Shown: positions 8,469 through 17,997 of the stretch, piece after piece
Layout: the number at the start of each line of letters is the position of its first letter
Numbering within the stretch: position 1 is the first letter of the stretch
Origin: Pseudanabaena sp. Chao 1811
Lineage (GTDB): Bacteria; Cyanobacteriota; Cyanobacteriia; Pseudanabaenales; Pseudanabaenaceae
Reading direction: 5' to 3'
Length of the DNA stretch: 64,000 nucleotides
NCBI RefSeq assembly: GCF_027942295.1
Contig: NZ_CP101416.1
Coordinates: forward strand, 248,001-312,000
Position numbers and translations under genes: made by a program
The notes under the pieces: model-generated
The model's input: only the letters and a program-made list of their open reading frames with translations
Told to the model about the DNA's origin: nothing
Database searches by the model: none

Positions 8469-9196
8469 ACCCCGTTGAACCAATTGAGAATGAAGTCAAA
8501 AAAGGAAATTTATATGGACTAGGCATTGGGCCTGGCGATCCAGAGCTATTGACCATTAAGGCGCATCGCATCTTAACCTCAGTTCCCGTAATCGCCTATC
8601 CGACGATGGAAAGCGGCAAGGTTTTTGCGAGGGCGATCGTTGCTGACTTTATCCGTCCTGACCAGATCGAAGTACCGATGCCGCTTCCCTTTAGCGTAGA
8701 AAGATCTTCACAGCCCTATTACGATATTGGCGCAGAAAAAATTGCCGAACATTTAGAAGCAGGGCGCGATGTTGCCGTGCTTTGTGAGGGCGATCCTATG
8801 CTGTACGGTTCCTTCATGTATATTTTCAAACGACTATCCGATCGCTTTCATACTGAGGTCATCCCTGGAATATCTTCCACCTTTGCCAGTGCCGCCATGC
8901 TCGGTGCGCCGCTCACTTTTCGCAATGACGTATTGAGCATTATGCCTGCAACTTTGGAAGCGGAGATTTTACGCGATCGCCTAGCGGTTGCTGATGCTGC
9001 TGTAATTATTAAACTTGGTAGGCATTTCGCCAAAATCAAAACGATTTTGCAAGAATTAAATCTGTTTGAACGCGCCTTATATATCGAACGGGCAACTTTG
9101 CCCAATCAAGTAATTAGACCGATCGCTGAAGTTGATCCCGATAACGTTCCCTATTGGGCGATCGTCATGATTCCCAGTCAAACTAATCCTCAATAA
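8465..9196 (+). CDS. cobI: Precorrin-2 C20-methyltransferase CobI/CbiL
   Basis: This SAM-dependent tetrapyrrole methylase adds the C20 methyl group to precorrin-2. The family start GLGIGPGDPELLT is at residues 18-30. CEGDPMLYGSFMYI and the PGISS motif are also present. The start overlaps the cobH stop as ATGA. This is the last gene of the cobalamin run; a strong hairpin follows. Other ring enzymes such as CobJ, CobM and the chelatase are not in the window. Confidence 0.94.
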   Translation: MNPVEPIENEVKKGNLYGLGIGPGDPELLTIKAHRILTSVPVIAYPTMESGKVFARAIVADFIRPDQIEVPMPLPFSVERSSQPYYDIGAEKIAEHLEAGRDVAVLCEGDPMLYGSFMYIFKRLSDRFHTEVIPGISSTFASAAMLGAPLTFRNDVLSIMPATLEAEILRDRLAVADAAVIIKLGRHFAKIKTILQELNLFERALYIERATLPNQVIRPIAEVDPDNVPYWAIVMIPSQTNPQ

Positions 9197-9226
9197 AAAA
9201 GTGGTCGCTAAGCGACCACTTTTTTA
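9195..9226. terminator. Bidirectional terminator between cobI and the Hsp70-like gene
   Basis: A perfect AGTGGTCGCT/AGCGACCACT stem is flanked by A and T runs on both sides, so it works in either direction. It overlaps the stop codon of the converging gene (9224-9226) and follows the cobI stop at once. Confidence 0.88.
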
Positions 9227-12200
9227 GACTTTGACTTCAGGAAATACTAGTGGCTCATTGAGGGTTTGACTCATGTTGCCAATAATCGCTTGCAAATAGA
9301 CCCTTAATTGCTGGAATTTAGTCACATTTGGCTGATAGGTTCCATCGGTCTCTAGCTCAAACAACCGACCTGCGAATAGCTCACTGCTAAGAGTTGGATC
9401 TTCTAAGACGGCTCCATGTTCAGGCTCTTGCCAAGGGAAAATTCCTTCTGGCAAATCACCTTGCAAAATGCTGAGAATGCGATCGCGGCAAGCCTTAATA
9501 TTGACACCCCGCATTTGTAACTGCTTCAGCAATTGGTTAGGATTGACAGATTGGGTGAGGTTGAGGCGGCAAATCTCTTGCAATAGGAAATAATCGGAAT
9601 ATTGCTGACGCGCCACATCATGTAAATTTGCATATAGGGGAGCAACTGCTAAACCATTGGCGACAACCGATGCACCTAAGGGATCAATCTTGGCATTAGG
9701 TAGTTTTTGGGCTAACCAACGGGACAGCAATGGGATATGCATGGTATTACCAAGGAGCAACACTTGACGCACATCTTCTCCTAAAATGCCCGCATTGCTA
9801 ATAATGGCATTCAGTTCGCGATTAATGCGTTGGATAAATGGTTGCAAAATCAAGTTTTCCACTTCACGGCGTAACACCACAATCGGCTGCCCCAGCAAAT
9901 CCTCATTCCAACTATCAACACTAATGTCTTGACCAAAGGTGACCTTAAGGCGATCGGCTAATTCCAACATCTGTTGACCAACATTAGAACCTAGTAAGTA
10001 CTGTTGTAGGGGAATCCGTTGCTGTGGTGACTCTGTACCGACTTCTGGCAAAGTGAGATGATCAAATTTGCAAAGATGACGATTGGGGTTAGTAATTAAT
10101 TGCCAATGGGGATAGAACAACTGCACGATAATATCTTGGCTCAAGCTATTACCTGCATAGTCCAGACTGCGGATATGTAATTTTGAGCGATCGCTCGTTT
10201 TTCGATCCAGACTGCCTTTGATTAAACATAGACTAGTTGTTACTGCCCCTGCATCTATGAGGAGTGTAATTTCTTGGGAAGTTTTCTGCTCATGGATCAA
10301 AGCCAACACTGGTGCGATCGCTTGATCAACTGCCATTACCTGTTCTGGTTGTACAACTAGTCCTGATTTGAGAATTGCTTCGCGTATATTCAATACATAG
10401 GTATCTGACCAGCTTGCTGGATAGCCAAATACCACACCACTGAGCTTTAATAAAATCAAGCCTAGATCAGGAAGTTTCGGATGATTGGCACGGGTTTGAA
10501 TTTGTTCAATCAGATTTTTAAGTGCGGCGATCAACCAGCGCAAATTTGCCTGATGACTATCCGACCATTGAATAATCGGCTGCCAAGTACTAACTCCACG
10601 ATAGGGCAATCCCAGTTTCAAGAACTGCTTAAAGTGGGTAATTGCTACCTCTCCATTTTCTAAATCCGATATCTGGGATTTCTTAATAAGTACTCGAATA
10701 TCCTTAGTCATCGGATCATCCAGACTGTGATCTTCAGTCCAGACTAGCCGACAGGGAAGCTCATCAACATCATCTAAATACAGAGAATAAACCTTACCTG
10801 TATTAGCATTCAGTAAACTAGTACGCAGCGCGGTACTACCAAAATCGATACCAAGAACCCAAGTATCATCTAGGCTATATACTTCCTTTTCAGGTGGAGG
10901 GGGTATGAGTGCGGCACTGCGAGATTCTACGACTAATGAATCAATATCTAAAACATTATCAAGGCTGTCCGTAATCGGTGCGACTGATGATAAACCAAGC
11001 TGTTCTCGGTGATCATCTAATAATGGTTCGCTGAAATTGAAAGCATTTAAATCATTTAATAGATTGTCCCAATCATTATCCAAAACCTCATTTTGGGAAT
11101 CAGCAAACTCATTTAGTAATAGATCGGCTGAGTCATCCTCAGAGCTAATGTCTAGATCAACTAAATCAGCGATCGCTTGATTTGAGGATTTAGTTGATGA
11201 CCAAGAAGTCAAAGGATCTAATTTTTCACTAGCATCTGCAAACATGTTGAGTTTATTGCTCTCTAGCGAAGCAAAGAACTCATCGGCTGAAAGTTCACCA
11301 ACTTCAGGTTTATACTCGGAATTCCTGACGGGTTGAGTTAATTTTGCTTCCAGTTCCTCTAGTGCAAAGCTCCATTCATCTTCTTGGGTAATGTTTGCAT
11401 TCGGATTTTCAAGAACTGTCGGTAAGTCCTCGATCATGACAAAGTTCGTATCTTCTTCAACAGAACTAGCTAGGTCTGACACTTCTGTTCGAGCTAAACC
11501 TTGCAAAATCGTATCCAGTTCTTCTACATCTTGCATAGATTCAGGAAAAGTAAGCGCTTCCTGCATGGTTACTGCCCCAACATCTAGCCCTGCATAATCA
11601 TCCTGTTTCCATTCCTGCAATACTGTATCGAGTTCATTAACTTCTTTGAGTTGAGGATCATTGTTTTTGACAACGGGTAATTGTGGGGTGGTAGCGGTGA
11701 TATCTGGGCTAGCCAATTTATTGATAAAGACATGTTCAATTTCAGTGTCAGGATCGAAGCCAAATAAAAGCGTATCCAGTTCACTCTCATTCATTTCTGC
11801 TTCGGCTTTGATTCTCTCCATAGATGCTTGCGAATCAGCATCAACACTACCAAGATGATCAAAATCGATATTGGATGCAGACTTGTTATTTTTCCCAGTT
11901 CCCTCAAATAATTCATCAAGCTCGTCATTAGTTTCAAAGGGAGGGGATGGGGCAGCATACCTCGCAGTTGTTTCGGCGATAACATCCGCAAAAATAGCCT
12001 CCATGTCATCATCGATAGAAGAAGATTGTGAAACTTGCAGTGGAGTTTTGCCTGCTATCTCAAATAGAGCGTCAGGGTTGTCAAAGATCTCAGGGATTTC
12101 GCTGGATTCTGTACTAAAAGGTGATGATTGTGAGTCTGTATCAGTTACTGTCTGCTCATTGGAGAGATTAATTTGCAGTTTATCCTGATTATTTTCTAAT

Positions 12201-14638
12201 GACTCAGTGGTTTGTGGCTGAACTTCTGTAGGTGGCTTAGCTGAAACCTCGATAATTGTAGGATAAGCTTGTGACTCTTCAGTTTCCCAGTTGATTAATG
12301 CATAGGGAGTGTTGCGAATAAACTGATCTAGACTGGTTGTAATTTCTGGATCAACAATTAAACCCTCGTCAAGGTGTTCTAGATCTGAATTTAGCGCATT
12401 AACTAATGCAGCTTCCCATTCTGGAGACTCGATACTACCAGTATTTTTGTTAGTGAGTAATATTAGTGATTCATCTGAGTCAGAGGCTTGATCACTAAGA
12501 GAATGATTAGAAGGTAGCTGTTCAATCTCGTTGTCTATTTGCTCACCTTGATTCTCACTAACAGCAATTTCAGTTGAAGATTCCAGATCTACAGACGCAG
12601 CCAAATTAGTATTAATAATTTCTAGATCTGAGATCGAATTGGTTACTATAGATGCCTGTTGTGGTTGCTTAGGTATTCTTGCCATATCAAGCGCGTCATT
12701 ACCTAGCCATGATAATAAATCTTGATCAGGTGATATTTCAGCGATATTTGTGGTAGGAACGGGACGATTACTACTTTCCTCTAACCATTGTAGAAGTTCT
12801 GGTTCATTAACTGTTTGTCCAGATTCAATGGCTAATTCTGGAGATAAACTGAAGGGCTGTAAATCCAGTTCATTAGTTTCTTCAATGCTCGTAATATCCT
12901 CATTAAAACTATCAAATATTTGCGTTTCTGCTTCTATATCAAAGTCAGGACTAATTTGAGGAGCATTGATATTACTTTGAGGATCTTCGCTAAAACTGGG
13001 ATCTAGATATAAACTTTCTGCATCATCAAGGAAGCCAGCGAATGGCTCATCGTTCTTGCTAGTTTCAACTGGAGACTCGAATAGAGTGTCAGAGGAAGCG
13101 CCTAGAATAATTTCAATCTCGGTAATCTCCGAGTCATCTTCGTCAGAATCATCGGTATTACTCGGCTCTACGAAGTTAACTAGTTGATCACTAGATTCGT
13201 TCTCATTATTACTATCTGTAACCACAGATTCTAAATTTAGCTCTGAGTTGAGATGGAGATCGGTTAACTCTGCATTCATCTCCTGTTCAAGCATCTCAGC
13301 TTGAGGCACATCTATTAATGGAGATACTTCAATAATTTGCTCAACAACTGGTTCAGTAATTGTTTCGCCGAACTCATTACCAGCTAGTAGGGCATTAATG
13401 AGATTTTCGTCAGCAGGTTCTGTAACAGTTTCAAGATATTGGGCGGGAATATCGTCTGGTAATTCGGGTAATATGTTGCTGGACTCAGATATCGAGTTTT
13501 CGACTTGATTTTCGCTCTGTTGACTAATTCGATCAACTAGAGCATTAATTAAAGCTTCCCCTTTCTGTTCTAGGGTTTCTATATGACCAAGCTTGGCTTC
13601 GATGGAACTTTGATATTCTTGGATATCCTGTTCTAGAGCTCGAAACGTAGAGTTAAACATTTCATCTAAGTGCAGTAAAAAGCGATCGGTTTGCTCCTGT
13701 ACTTTGTTTACAAATTCCTGTTCACGATTTGATTCAGTTTCTAAATTGGCATTAACTGATGGCAGATTTACTAAATTATCTTGTAATGTAACTTGAATTG
13801 TGTCTTGAATTGTTTGGGCAACAGTTTGATTAACTGTTCCTGTCACTGTTTGTTGTACGGTGTCGCTAATCTGATCGCGAATCTGATCCTGTAGATAAGT
13901 ATTTACCGATCGCAAAGATCGATCTAACGACTCTTGCTGTGAGGATTGAAATTCTTGAAACTGCTGCATCCAAGATGCGCGATCCGATTCTAGCTGCGAA
14001 ATTTCCGCACTTAACTTTTGCTTTTGCTGATTTAACGTTATTAATTCCTGACTTATTTGCGATCGCTGTTGGGATTCGACAATTTTATTTATGCTCGCGG
14101 AGATTTCTCCCACCATCAAGGCTCTTTCTACGGCGAGAGTTTGACTAACGACTTGCTGTACTGATAGCTGAACTGACTCTTTGACTACCTGTTGCAATGT
14201 TTGTTGAATTGCTTGCTGGAGCGCGGCAATCATGCGATCGTTGACAAATGAATTGGATTCAGGCGTGCCATTCGTCATTGTGCTAGTCTCCTGTATTAAG
14301 TCAGATTCAGCACCAAATAAGTTGCTAACTACTGGGCTGACTAATAGGGTTGGCAATGTCTCTAGTTTATCTGTTCTGGGGGCTTGGGTGTTTGCGGTTA
14401 AATGCTCAATATCTTTGCCATGAGGACTTTGCAAACGGATGACTAAAGCTTGGTACTGTTTGTCTAAGTTTCCTATTTGAGAGTCATCGGTTAAGCTTTC
14501 GAGATGCGATCGCAATTGTTTTAACTGCTCTCTTTGGTGAATTGTATCTGGGGATGCCTTCCTAGATACCGATCCTACGGGACGGCTCAGCAATACGTTA
14601 ATTTCATCAATCAAACTATTAATCAGAACTTTTGACAT
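9224..14638 (-). CDS. Giant coiled-coil / acidic / Hsp70-like ATPase protein (1804 aa)
   Basis: Three parts are visible. Residues about 140-380 are glutamine-rich coiled coil with repeated QTVxQT-type segments. Residues about 390-1240 are acidic, serine/asparagine-rich and of low complexity. From about 1255 to 1680 there is an actin/Hsp70-type ATPase: GIDFGSTALRTSLL (phosphate 1) near 1260, LLIDAGAVTTSLCLIKG (phosphate 2) near 1456, and LLLGNTMHIPLLSRWL (adenosine-type motif) near 1626. No peptide-binding Hsp70 domain is recognised. The frame is open to 14671, but the ATG at 14638 has an AGGGGG ribosome binding site and was chosen. The coiled coil shares a module with the EamA protein at 54539-56296. 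Function is unknown; a scaffold or segregation role is only a guess. Confidence 0.85.
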   Translation of the reverse strand: MSKVLINSLIDEINVLLSRPVGSVSRKASPDTIHQREQLKQLRSHLESLTDDSQIGNLDKQYQALVIRLQSPHGKDIEHLTANTQAPRTDKLETLPTLLVSPVVSNLFGAESDLIQETSTMTNGTPESNSFVNDRMIAALQQAIQQTLQQVVKESVQLSVQQVVSQTLAVERALMVGEISASINKIVESQQRSQISQELITLNQQKQKLSAEISQLESDRASWMQQFQEFQSSQQESLDRSLRSVNTYLQDQIRDQISDTVQQTVTGTVNQTVAQTIQDTIQVTLQDNLVNLPSVNANLETESNREQEFVNKVQEQTDRFLLHLDEMFNSTFRALEQDIQEYQSSIEAKLGHIETLEQKGEALINALVDRISQQSENQVENSISESSNILPELPDDIPAQYLETVTEPADENLINALLAGNEFGETITEPVVEQIIEVSPLIDVPQAEMLEQEMNAELTDLHLNSELNLESVVTDSNNENESSDQLVNFVEPSNTDDSDEDDSEITEIEIILGASSDTLFESPVETSKNDEPFAGFLDDAESLYLDPSFSEDPQSNINAPQISPDFDIEAETQIFDSFNEDITSIEETNELDLQPFSLSPELAIESGQTVNEPELLQWLEESSNRPVPTTNIAEISPDQDLLSWLGNDALDMARIPKQPQQASIVTNSISDLEIINTNLAASVDLESSTEIAVSENQGEQIDNEIEQLPSNHSLSDQASDSDESLILLTNKNTGSIESPEWEAALVNALNSDLEHLDEGLIVDPEITTSLDQFIRNTPYALINWETEESQAYPTIIEVSAKPPTEVQPQTTESLENNQDKLQINLSNEQTVTDTDSQSSPFSTESSEIPEIFDNPDALFEIAGKTPLQVSQSSSIDDDMEAIFADVIAETTARYAAPSPPFETNDELDELFEGTGKNNKSASNIDFDHLGSVDADSQASMERIKAEAEMNESELDTLLFGFDPDTEIEHVFINKLASPDITATTPQLPVVKNNDPQLKEVNELDTVLQEWKQDDYAGLDVGAVTMQEALTFPESMQDVEELDTILQGLARTEVSDLASSVEEDTNFVMIEDLPTVLENPNANITQEDEWSFALEELEAKLTQPVRNSEYKPEVGELSADEFFASLESNKLNMFADASEKLDPLTSWSSTKSSNQAIADLVDLDISSEDDSADLLLNEFADSQNEVLDNDWDNLLNDLNAFNFSEPLLDDHREQLGLSSVAPITDSLDNVLDIDSLVVESRSAALIPPPPEKEVYSLDDTWVLGIDFGSTALRTSLLNANTGKVYSLYLDDVDELPCRLVWTEDHSLDDPMTKDIRVLIKKSQISDLENGEVAITHFKQFLKLGLPYRGVSTWQPIIQWSDSHQANLRWLIAALKNLIEQIQTRANHPKLPDLGLILLKLSGVVFGYPASWSDTYVLNIREAILKSGLVVQPEQVMAVDQAIAPVLALIHEQKTSQEITLLIDAGAVTTSLCLIKGSLDRKTSDRSKLHIRSLDYAGNSLSQDIIVQLFYPHWQLITNPNRHLCKFDHLTLPEVGTESPQQRIPLQQYLLGSNVGQQMLELADRLKVTFGQDISVDSWNEDLLGQPIVVLRREVENLILQPFIQRINRELNAIISNAGILGEDVRQVLLLGNTMHIPLLSRWLAQKLPNAKIDPLGASVVANGLAVAPLYANLHDVARQQYSDYFLLQEICRLNLTQSVNPNQLLKQLQMRGVNIKACRDRILSILQGDLPEGIFPWQEPEHGAVLEDPTLSSELFAGRLFELETDGTYQPNVTKFQQLRVYLQAIIGNMSQTLNEPLVFPEVKV

Positions 14639-14844
14639 AACGCCCCCTAGATGACCTCCATGACGACACAAAAAATAATGGGTAAATATTAAGGAAATAA
14701 TTGACCGTTAAATTGGCTCTTGAATGAGCTACACTTTAAAGCCAAATTTGTTAGCAGACAATAGCACACATCTTTCCCAGTTTTTTGCTAATATCTTGGC
14801 GATTTTTGTATAATTTTTTTTGTGAGTTTCTGGCGAAGATAACT

Positions 14845-15261
14845 ATGAAAAACAACTCGCATGTTTCTCCGATTTTTCCCCTTGCAGGGCGGTTGCGTAG
14901 ATTTACTAACTACTTAATGCTTTCGGCGATCGCGTCTTTATCAACTATGGCGATCGCCAGTAGTGCTGTTGCGGAACGTCGTGAGGTCGATATTCGGATG
15001 CTGGTCAATCAAGATGAGGGTTTTGCGGTGATGACTCGTAAAGCTGAAATACTAGCGCGATCGGCTGCCCAACGCACCTTTGATCGCGAAGTCCTTGTCT
15101 CGGACGTATCGGTCAAAATCACTGCCCAAAACCCATATCAAGATCAAGCGGCAATTATCTTGCAATTGATTGTTTCGCGTAGTGAATGGGCAAGCCGTCC
15201 CGATCCTAAAGTATGGGCAACTTATTTCCCGATGGCAAAAAAATTAATTGGTATTAAATAA
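14845..15261 (+). CDS. Small secreted protein of unknown function
   Basis: The product of 138 residues has a basic start and a hydrophobic segment (LMLSAIASLSTMAIASSA, about residues 22-40) ending in a likely cleavage site AVAE. The rest is soluble, charged and without recognised motifs. The frame is open to 14785, but the ATG at 14845 begins a normal signal peptide (MKNNSH) and is preferred. It lies divergent from the giant Hsp70-like gene and convergent with the porin gene. I do not recognise the family. Confidence 0.7.
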   Translation: MKNNSHVSPIFPLAGRLRRFTNYLMLSAIASLSTMAIASSAVAERREVDIRMLVNQDEGFAVMTRKAEILARSAAQRTFDREVLVSDVSVKITAQNPYQDQAAIILQLIVSRSEWASRPDPKVWATYFPMAKKLIGIK

Positions 15262-15262
15262 A

Positions 15263-15325
15263 AACAGGGGTGGTGCTTTGCACCACCCCTGTTATACAAA
15301 AGGGACGCAAAGCATCCCTTTTGTA
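15263..15325. terminator. Two tandem hairpins between convergent genes
   Basis: Hairpin 1 (15263-15293) pairs ACAGGGGTGGTGC with GCACCACCCCTGT. Hairpin 2 (15295-15325) pairs ACAAAAGGGA with TCCCTTTTGT. The first suits the plus-strand secreted-protein gene, the second the minus-strand porin gene, which would be highly expressed. Confidence 0.8.
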
Positions 15326-15327
15326 TA

Positions 15328-16941
15328 TTAGAACGAGAATACGGTTCTCAAAGTACCAACGAAAATGGTGCTACCAGATGTGTTGTTAGGATTGAAAATA
15401 AACTGAACATCAGGAGTAATACGGATGTTGTTGGTTACAGGGAAGTTGTAGAACAATTCCAAGTTGGTTTGTGTAGCGTTGCCAATTTGGTTTTCGATGA
15501 AAGGCTGACCTACAGCGATCGCAGCCAAAGCACCTTCCTTGAACAAATCAGGGAAAGCGAAACCTGCCATCCAAGTTTGAGGACTCAAGTTAGTTGCTGC
15601 AGCATTAGCTCCAAGTAGACTTGTAAAAGGAGCTACATTAGCAAGAACACCACGGTTGTCAAGTGTGCCAAAGCCATAACGACCAAAGACAGCGATATTC
15701 TTGGCAAATTTCCACTCAACGTTAACACCACCAGCATTAACACCAGTATTGTTTACTGCACCATTGGTGTACTGAAGTTTAATGGCAAAGGGCTTATCGC
15801 CATCAGCATTCTTAGGTGCAAATTCCAATTCAGCCGTTGCTTGGTAAGCATCACCGAATAGACCGCGATTAACACCAGCAGCAGCAGTAGGGCTACTAGC
15901 ATTACCTGCTAAGTAAAGACCACGAAGAGTGAAAGCACTCTTAGCAATATTCCAATCGAAGGCCGCACCTGCTCCACCAGTTTGACCATTAATCAAGACC
16001 ATCAAAGGATTGTTAATGAAGAAGGTAGAAGCAAAGTCATAGGCTTCATTGTTGGCAAAGCTGTTGGTGTCGATGTGGTCATAGGCGTGCATTACGGGAC
16101 CAATCGATACACGAGCATCAGCAACATTGAAGTCGTAACGTAGTTTAGCTAATGTAAAGGTTGTACCACCAGTCAAACCTGTGTAGTCTTGACCATAGGT
16201 TTGGAAACCAACATTGCTGCTGACTCCAGTAGTTCCAGTAGTTGAAGCAGCATTAAAAGTCCCAGGGATATTAGTTGTTCCATTGCCAACTTCTAGTCTG
16301 GTTTTCAACAGATCGCTACCTGTGAAGCTAGTGTTGAGGTCTAAACGAACACGGCTAGACACAAATACGTTTGTACTTGTGGGGAATCCAACTGTATTGT
16401 TACCGCTAGCACCTTGTACGGAGAAAATAGCTTCGCCAGTAAGCTTGGTAGTGGTGGAGAACTGTTGTGCTTCAAGCTTGGTAACTTTGGCATCAAGAGC
16501 ATCGACACGACCGCGAAGGGTTGCTAGCTCAGCCGCAAACTCTTCTTGGAGCTTTTGTAGAGTTGCGAGATCTTCTTTGCTAACCTTGTCAGCGAGACCT
16601 GCGGAAATAATTTCGTTGATTTTGTCTAAGCAGGCATTCAAACCAGCAGCAAACTCATAGCGGCTGGTTGCTTGCTTACCACGGAAAGTGCGATCAGGAT
16701 AGCCAGCGATACAACCGTAGCGCTCTACCAATGATTGCAATGCAGTGAAAGCCCAATCAGTAGGCTTAACATCACTGAGTTGGGATACTGAAGTTACGTT
16801 TTGAGCAACTGGATCGCTGCTCATTGCTTGGCTAATTTGCGAAACACCAGTGGTTTCTGCAAAAGCTGGACTTGCGGCTACTGCACCAATAACGCCTAGC
16901 AAGCCGATACTACCAACCAAATTCAAAGATACTTTTTTCAT
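15328..16941 (-). CDS. SLH-domain OprB-type porin
   Basis: This is an outer-membrane beta-barrel porin of the kind usual in cyanobacteria (SomA/iron-uptake-porin type). The signal peptide ends at ASPAFAET near residue 29. An SLH domain follows (about 55-110: DWAFTALQSLVERYGC, GYPDRTFRG, SRYEFAAGLNACL), which binds peptidoglycan-linked polymer. A coiled coil at about 125-165 and a barrel ending in the aromatic-terminated strand VGTLRTVFSF complete it. The ATG at 16941 has GAGGAG upstream and starts a good signal peptide; the frame is open to 16989. Substrate is not predictable. Confidence 0.92.
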   Translation of the reverse strand: MKKVSLNLVGSIGLLGVIGAVAASPAFAETTGVSQISQAMSSDPVAQNVTSVSQLSDVKPTDWAFTALQSLVERYGCIAGYPDRTFRGKQATSRYEFAAGLNACLDKINEIISAGLADKVSKEDLATLQKLQEEFAAELATLRGRVDALDAKVTKLEAQQFSTTTKLTGEAIFSVQGASGNNTVGFPTSTNVFVSSRVRLDLNTSFTGSDLLKTRLEVGNGTTNIPGTFNAASTTGTTGVSSNVGFQTYGQDYTGLTGGTTFTLAKLRYDFNVADARVSIGPVMHAYDHIDTNSFANNEAYDFASTFFINNPLMVLINGQTGGAGAAFDWNIAKSAFTLRGLYLAGNASSPTAAAGVNRGLFGDAYQATAELEFAPKNADGDKPFAIKLQYTNGAVNNTGVNAGGVNVEWKFAKNIAVFGRYGFGTLDNRGVLANVAPFTSLLGANAAATNLSPQTWMAGFAFPDLFKEGALAAIAVGQPFIENQIGNATQTNLELFYNFPVTNNIRITPDVQFIFNPNNTSGSTIFVGTLRTVFSF

Positions 16942-17225
16942 ATTCCACTCCTCACGAGAGTAAATTTTTAGTTTATGTATGTCTAACATATGTATTCCGT
17001 AGGAACAGTGGATGACCGATATGCTATTGGCACGTCAGTCAATCTATGGGAGTAGATTTGTTTAAACTACTCTTTTATAGCGACGGATACTGATAAGTTA
17101 GCTACATAGATAGAATCACATTTGTATACTAGCATACATGGCTCCCATGTTTGGGTCATCCAATCGGGGCATTTCGCTATCTTTAATTTCTCTATTAATA
17201 CTTATATTTTTAAGTTTTTGCTTTT
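16942..17225. other. Intergenic region upstream of the porin gene
   Basis: This 284-bp AT-rich gap between the divergent porin and HEAT genes should hold both promoters and a porin leader. I see no tRNA, riboswitch core or convincing terminator. The GAGGAG ribosome binding site of the porin gene lies at its left edge. Confidence 0.5.
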
Positions 17226-17912
17226 ATGTTTTCTAACGATCAGAATCTAAATTTACGCAATATTGCTCAACAGTTAGAGAGTGAAAATTCTCGCGATCGC
17301 CTCCGTGCTTTGGTATCTCTGCGAGATTTATCGCCTGAAGAAGCAGTACCTTTGATTCTGAAAGTGATTGATGATGATAATTTGCAGATTCGCTCAATGG
17401 CTGTATTTGCGTTGGGATTAAAACATACGGAAGATTGTTTTCCAGTATTGTCAAAAATACTAGAGACGGAAAATGATTATGGGATTCGTGCTGACGCGGC
17501 GGGAGCCTTGGGCTATTTACAGGACAATCGCGCAGTAGAACCTCTATTAAGGGCTTTTTACGAAGATACAGAATGGTTGGTACGATTTAGCGCAGCAGTC
17601 TCCCTTGGTAATTTGGGTGACATACGCGCTTATGATGCTTTAATGCAAGCATTGGAAAGCAAAGAAACGATGCTGCATCAAGCGGCGATCGCAGCTCTAG
17701 GTGAAGTAGGCGATTTGCGTTGTATAGATAAGATCTTAAGGTTTGCGCAGTCCGATGATTGGCTAACCAGACAACGTTTAGCCGAGGCGTTAGGACATCT
17801 CAAGTGTGATAAGAGTTTGTCAGCTTTGAATTACCTAGTGAAAGATCCCCATCCGCAGGTAGTAACAGCTGCAAAATATGCAATCGAAAAATTTGGAGCA
17901 GATAGCAAATAA
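17226..17912 (+). CDS. HEAT-repeat protein, NblB/CpcE-like
   Basis: The 228 residues consist almost wholly of HEAT repeats of about 31 residues, with alternating helices such as RAVEPLLRAF, VRFSAAVSLGNLG and HQAAIAALGEVGD. In cyanobacteria proteins of this size and type include phycobilin lyase subunits (CpcE/F, PecE/F) and the phycobilisome-degradation protein NblB; the length resembles NblB. No partner lyase or phycobiliprotein gene is adjacent, so a specific role cannot be assigned. The gene is followed 85 bp later by glucokinase. Confidence 0.8.
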   Translation: MFSNDQNLNLRNIAQQLESENSRDRLRALVSLRDLSPEEAVPLILKVIDDDNLQIRSMAVFALGLKHTEDCFPVLSKILETENDYGIRADAAGALGYLQDNRAVEPLLRAFYEDTEWLVRFSAAVSLGNLGDIRAYDALMQALESKETMLHQAAIAALGEVGDLRCIDKILRFAQSDDWLTRQRLAEALGHLKCDKSLSALNYLVKDPHPQVVTAAKYAIEKFGADSK

Positions 17913-17997
17913 ATAATGGGTAAAGATTTGACAGTCTCAATCTTTACCCAATTTAGTTTCAAGGTTCTTTTCTTGTACTTCTTCTAAGGACACAGAC

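Noticed and set aside
11391-12188. Serine-rich plus-strand ORFs opposite the giant gene
   Set aside because: They mirror the acidic low-complexity codons of the real gene and have no ribosome binding sites.
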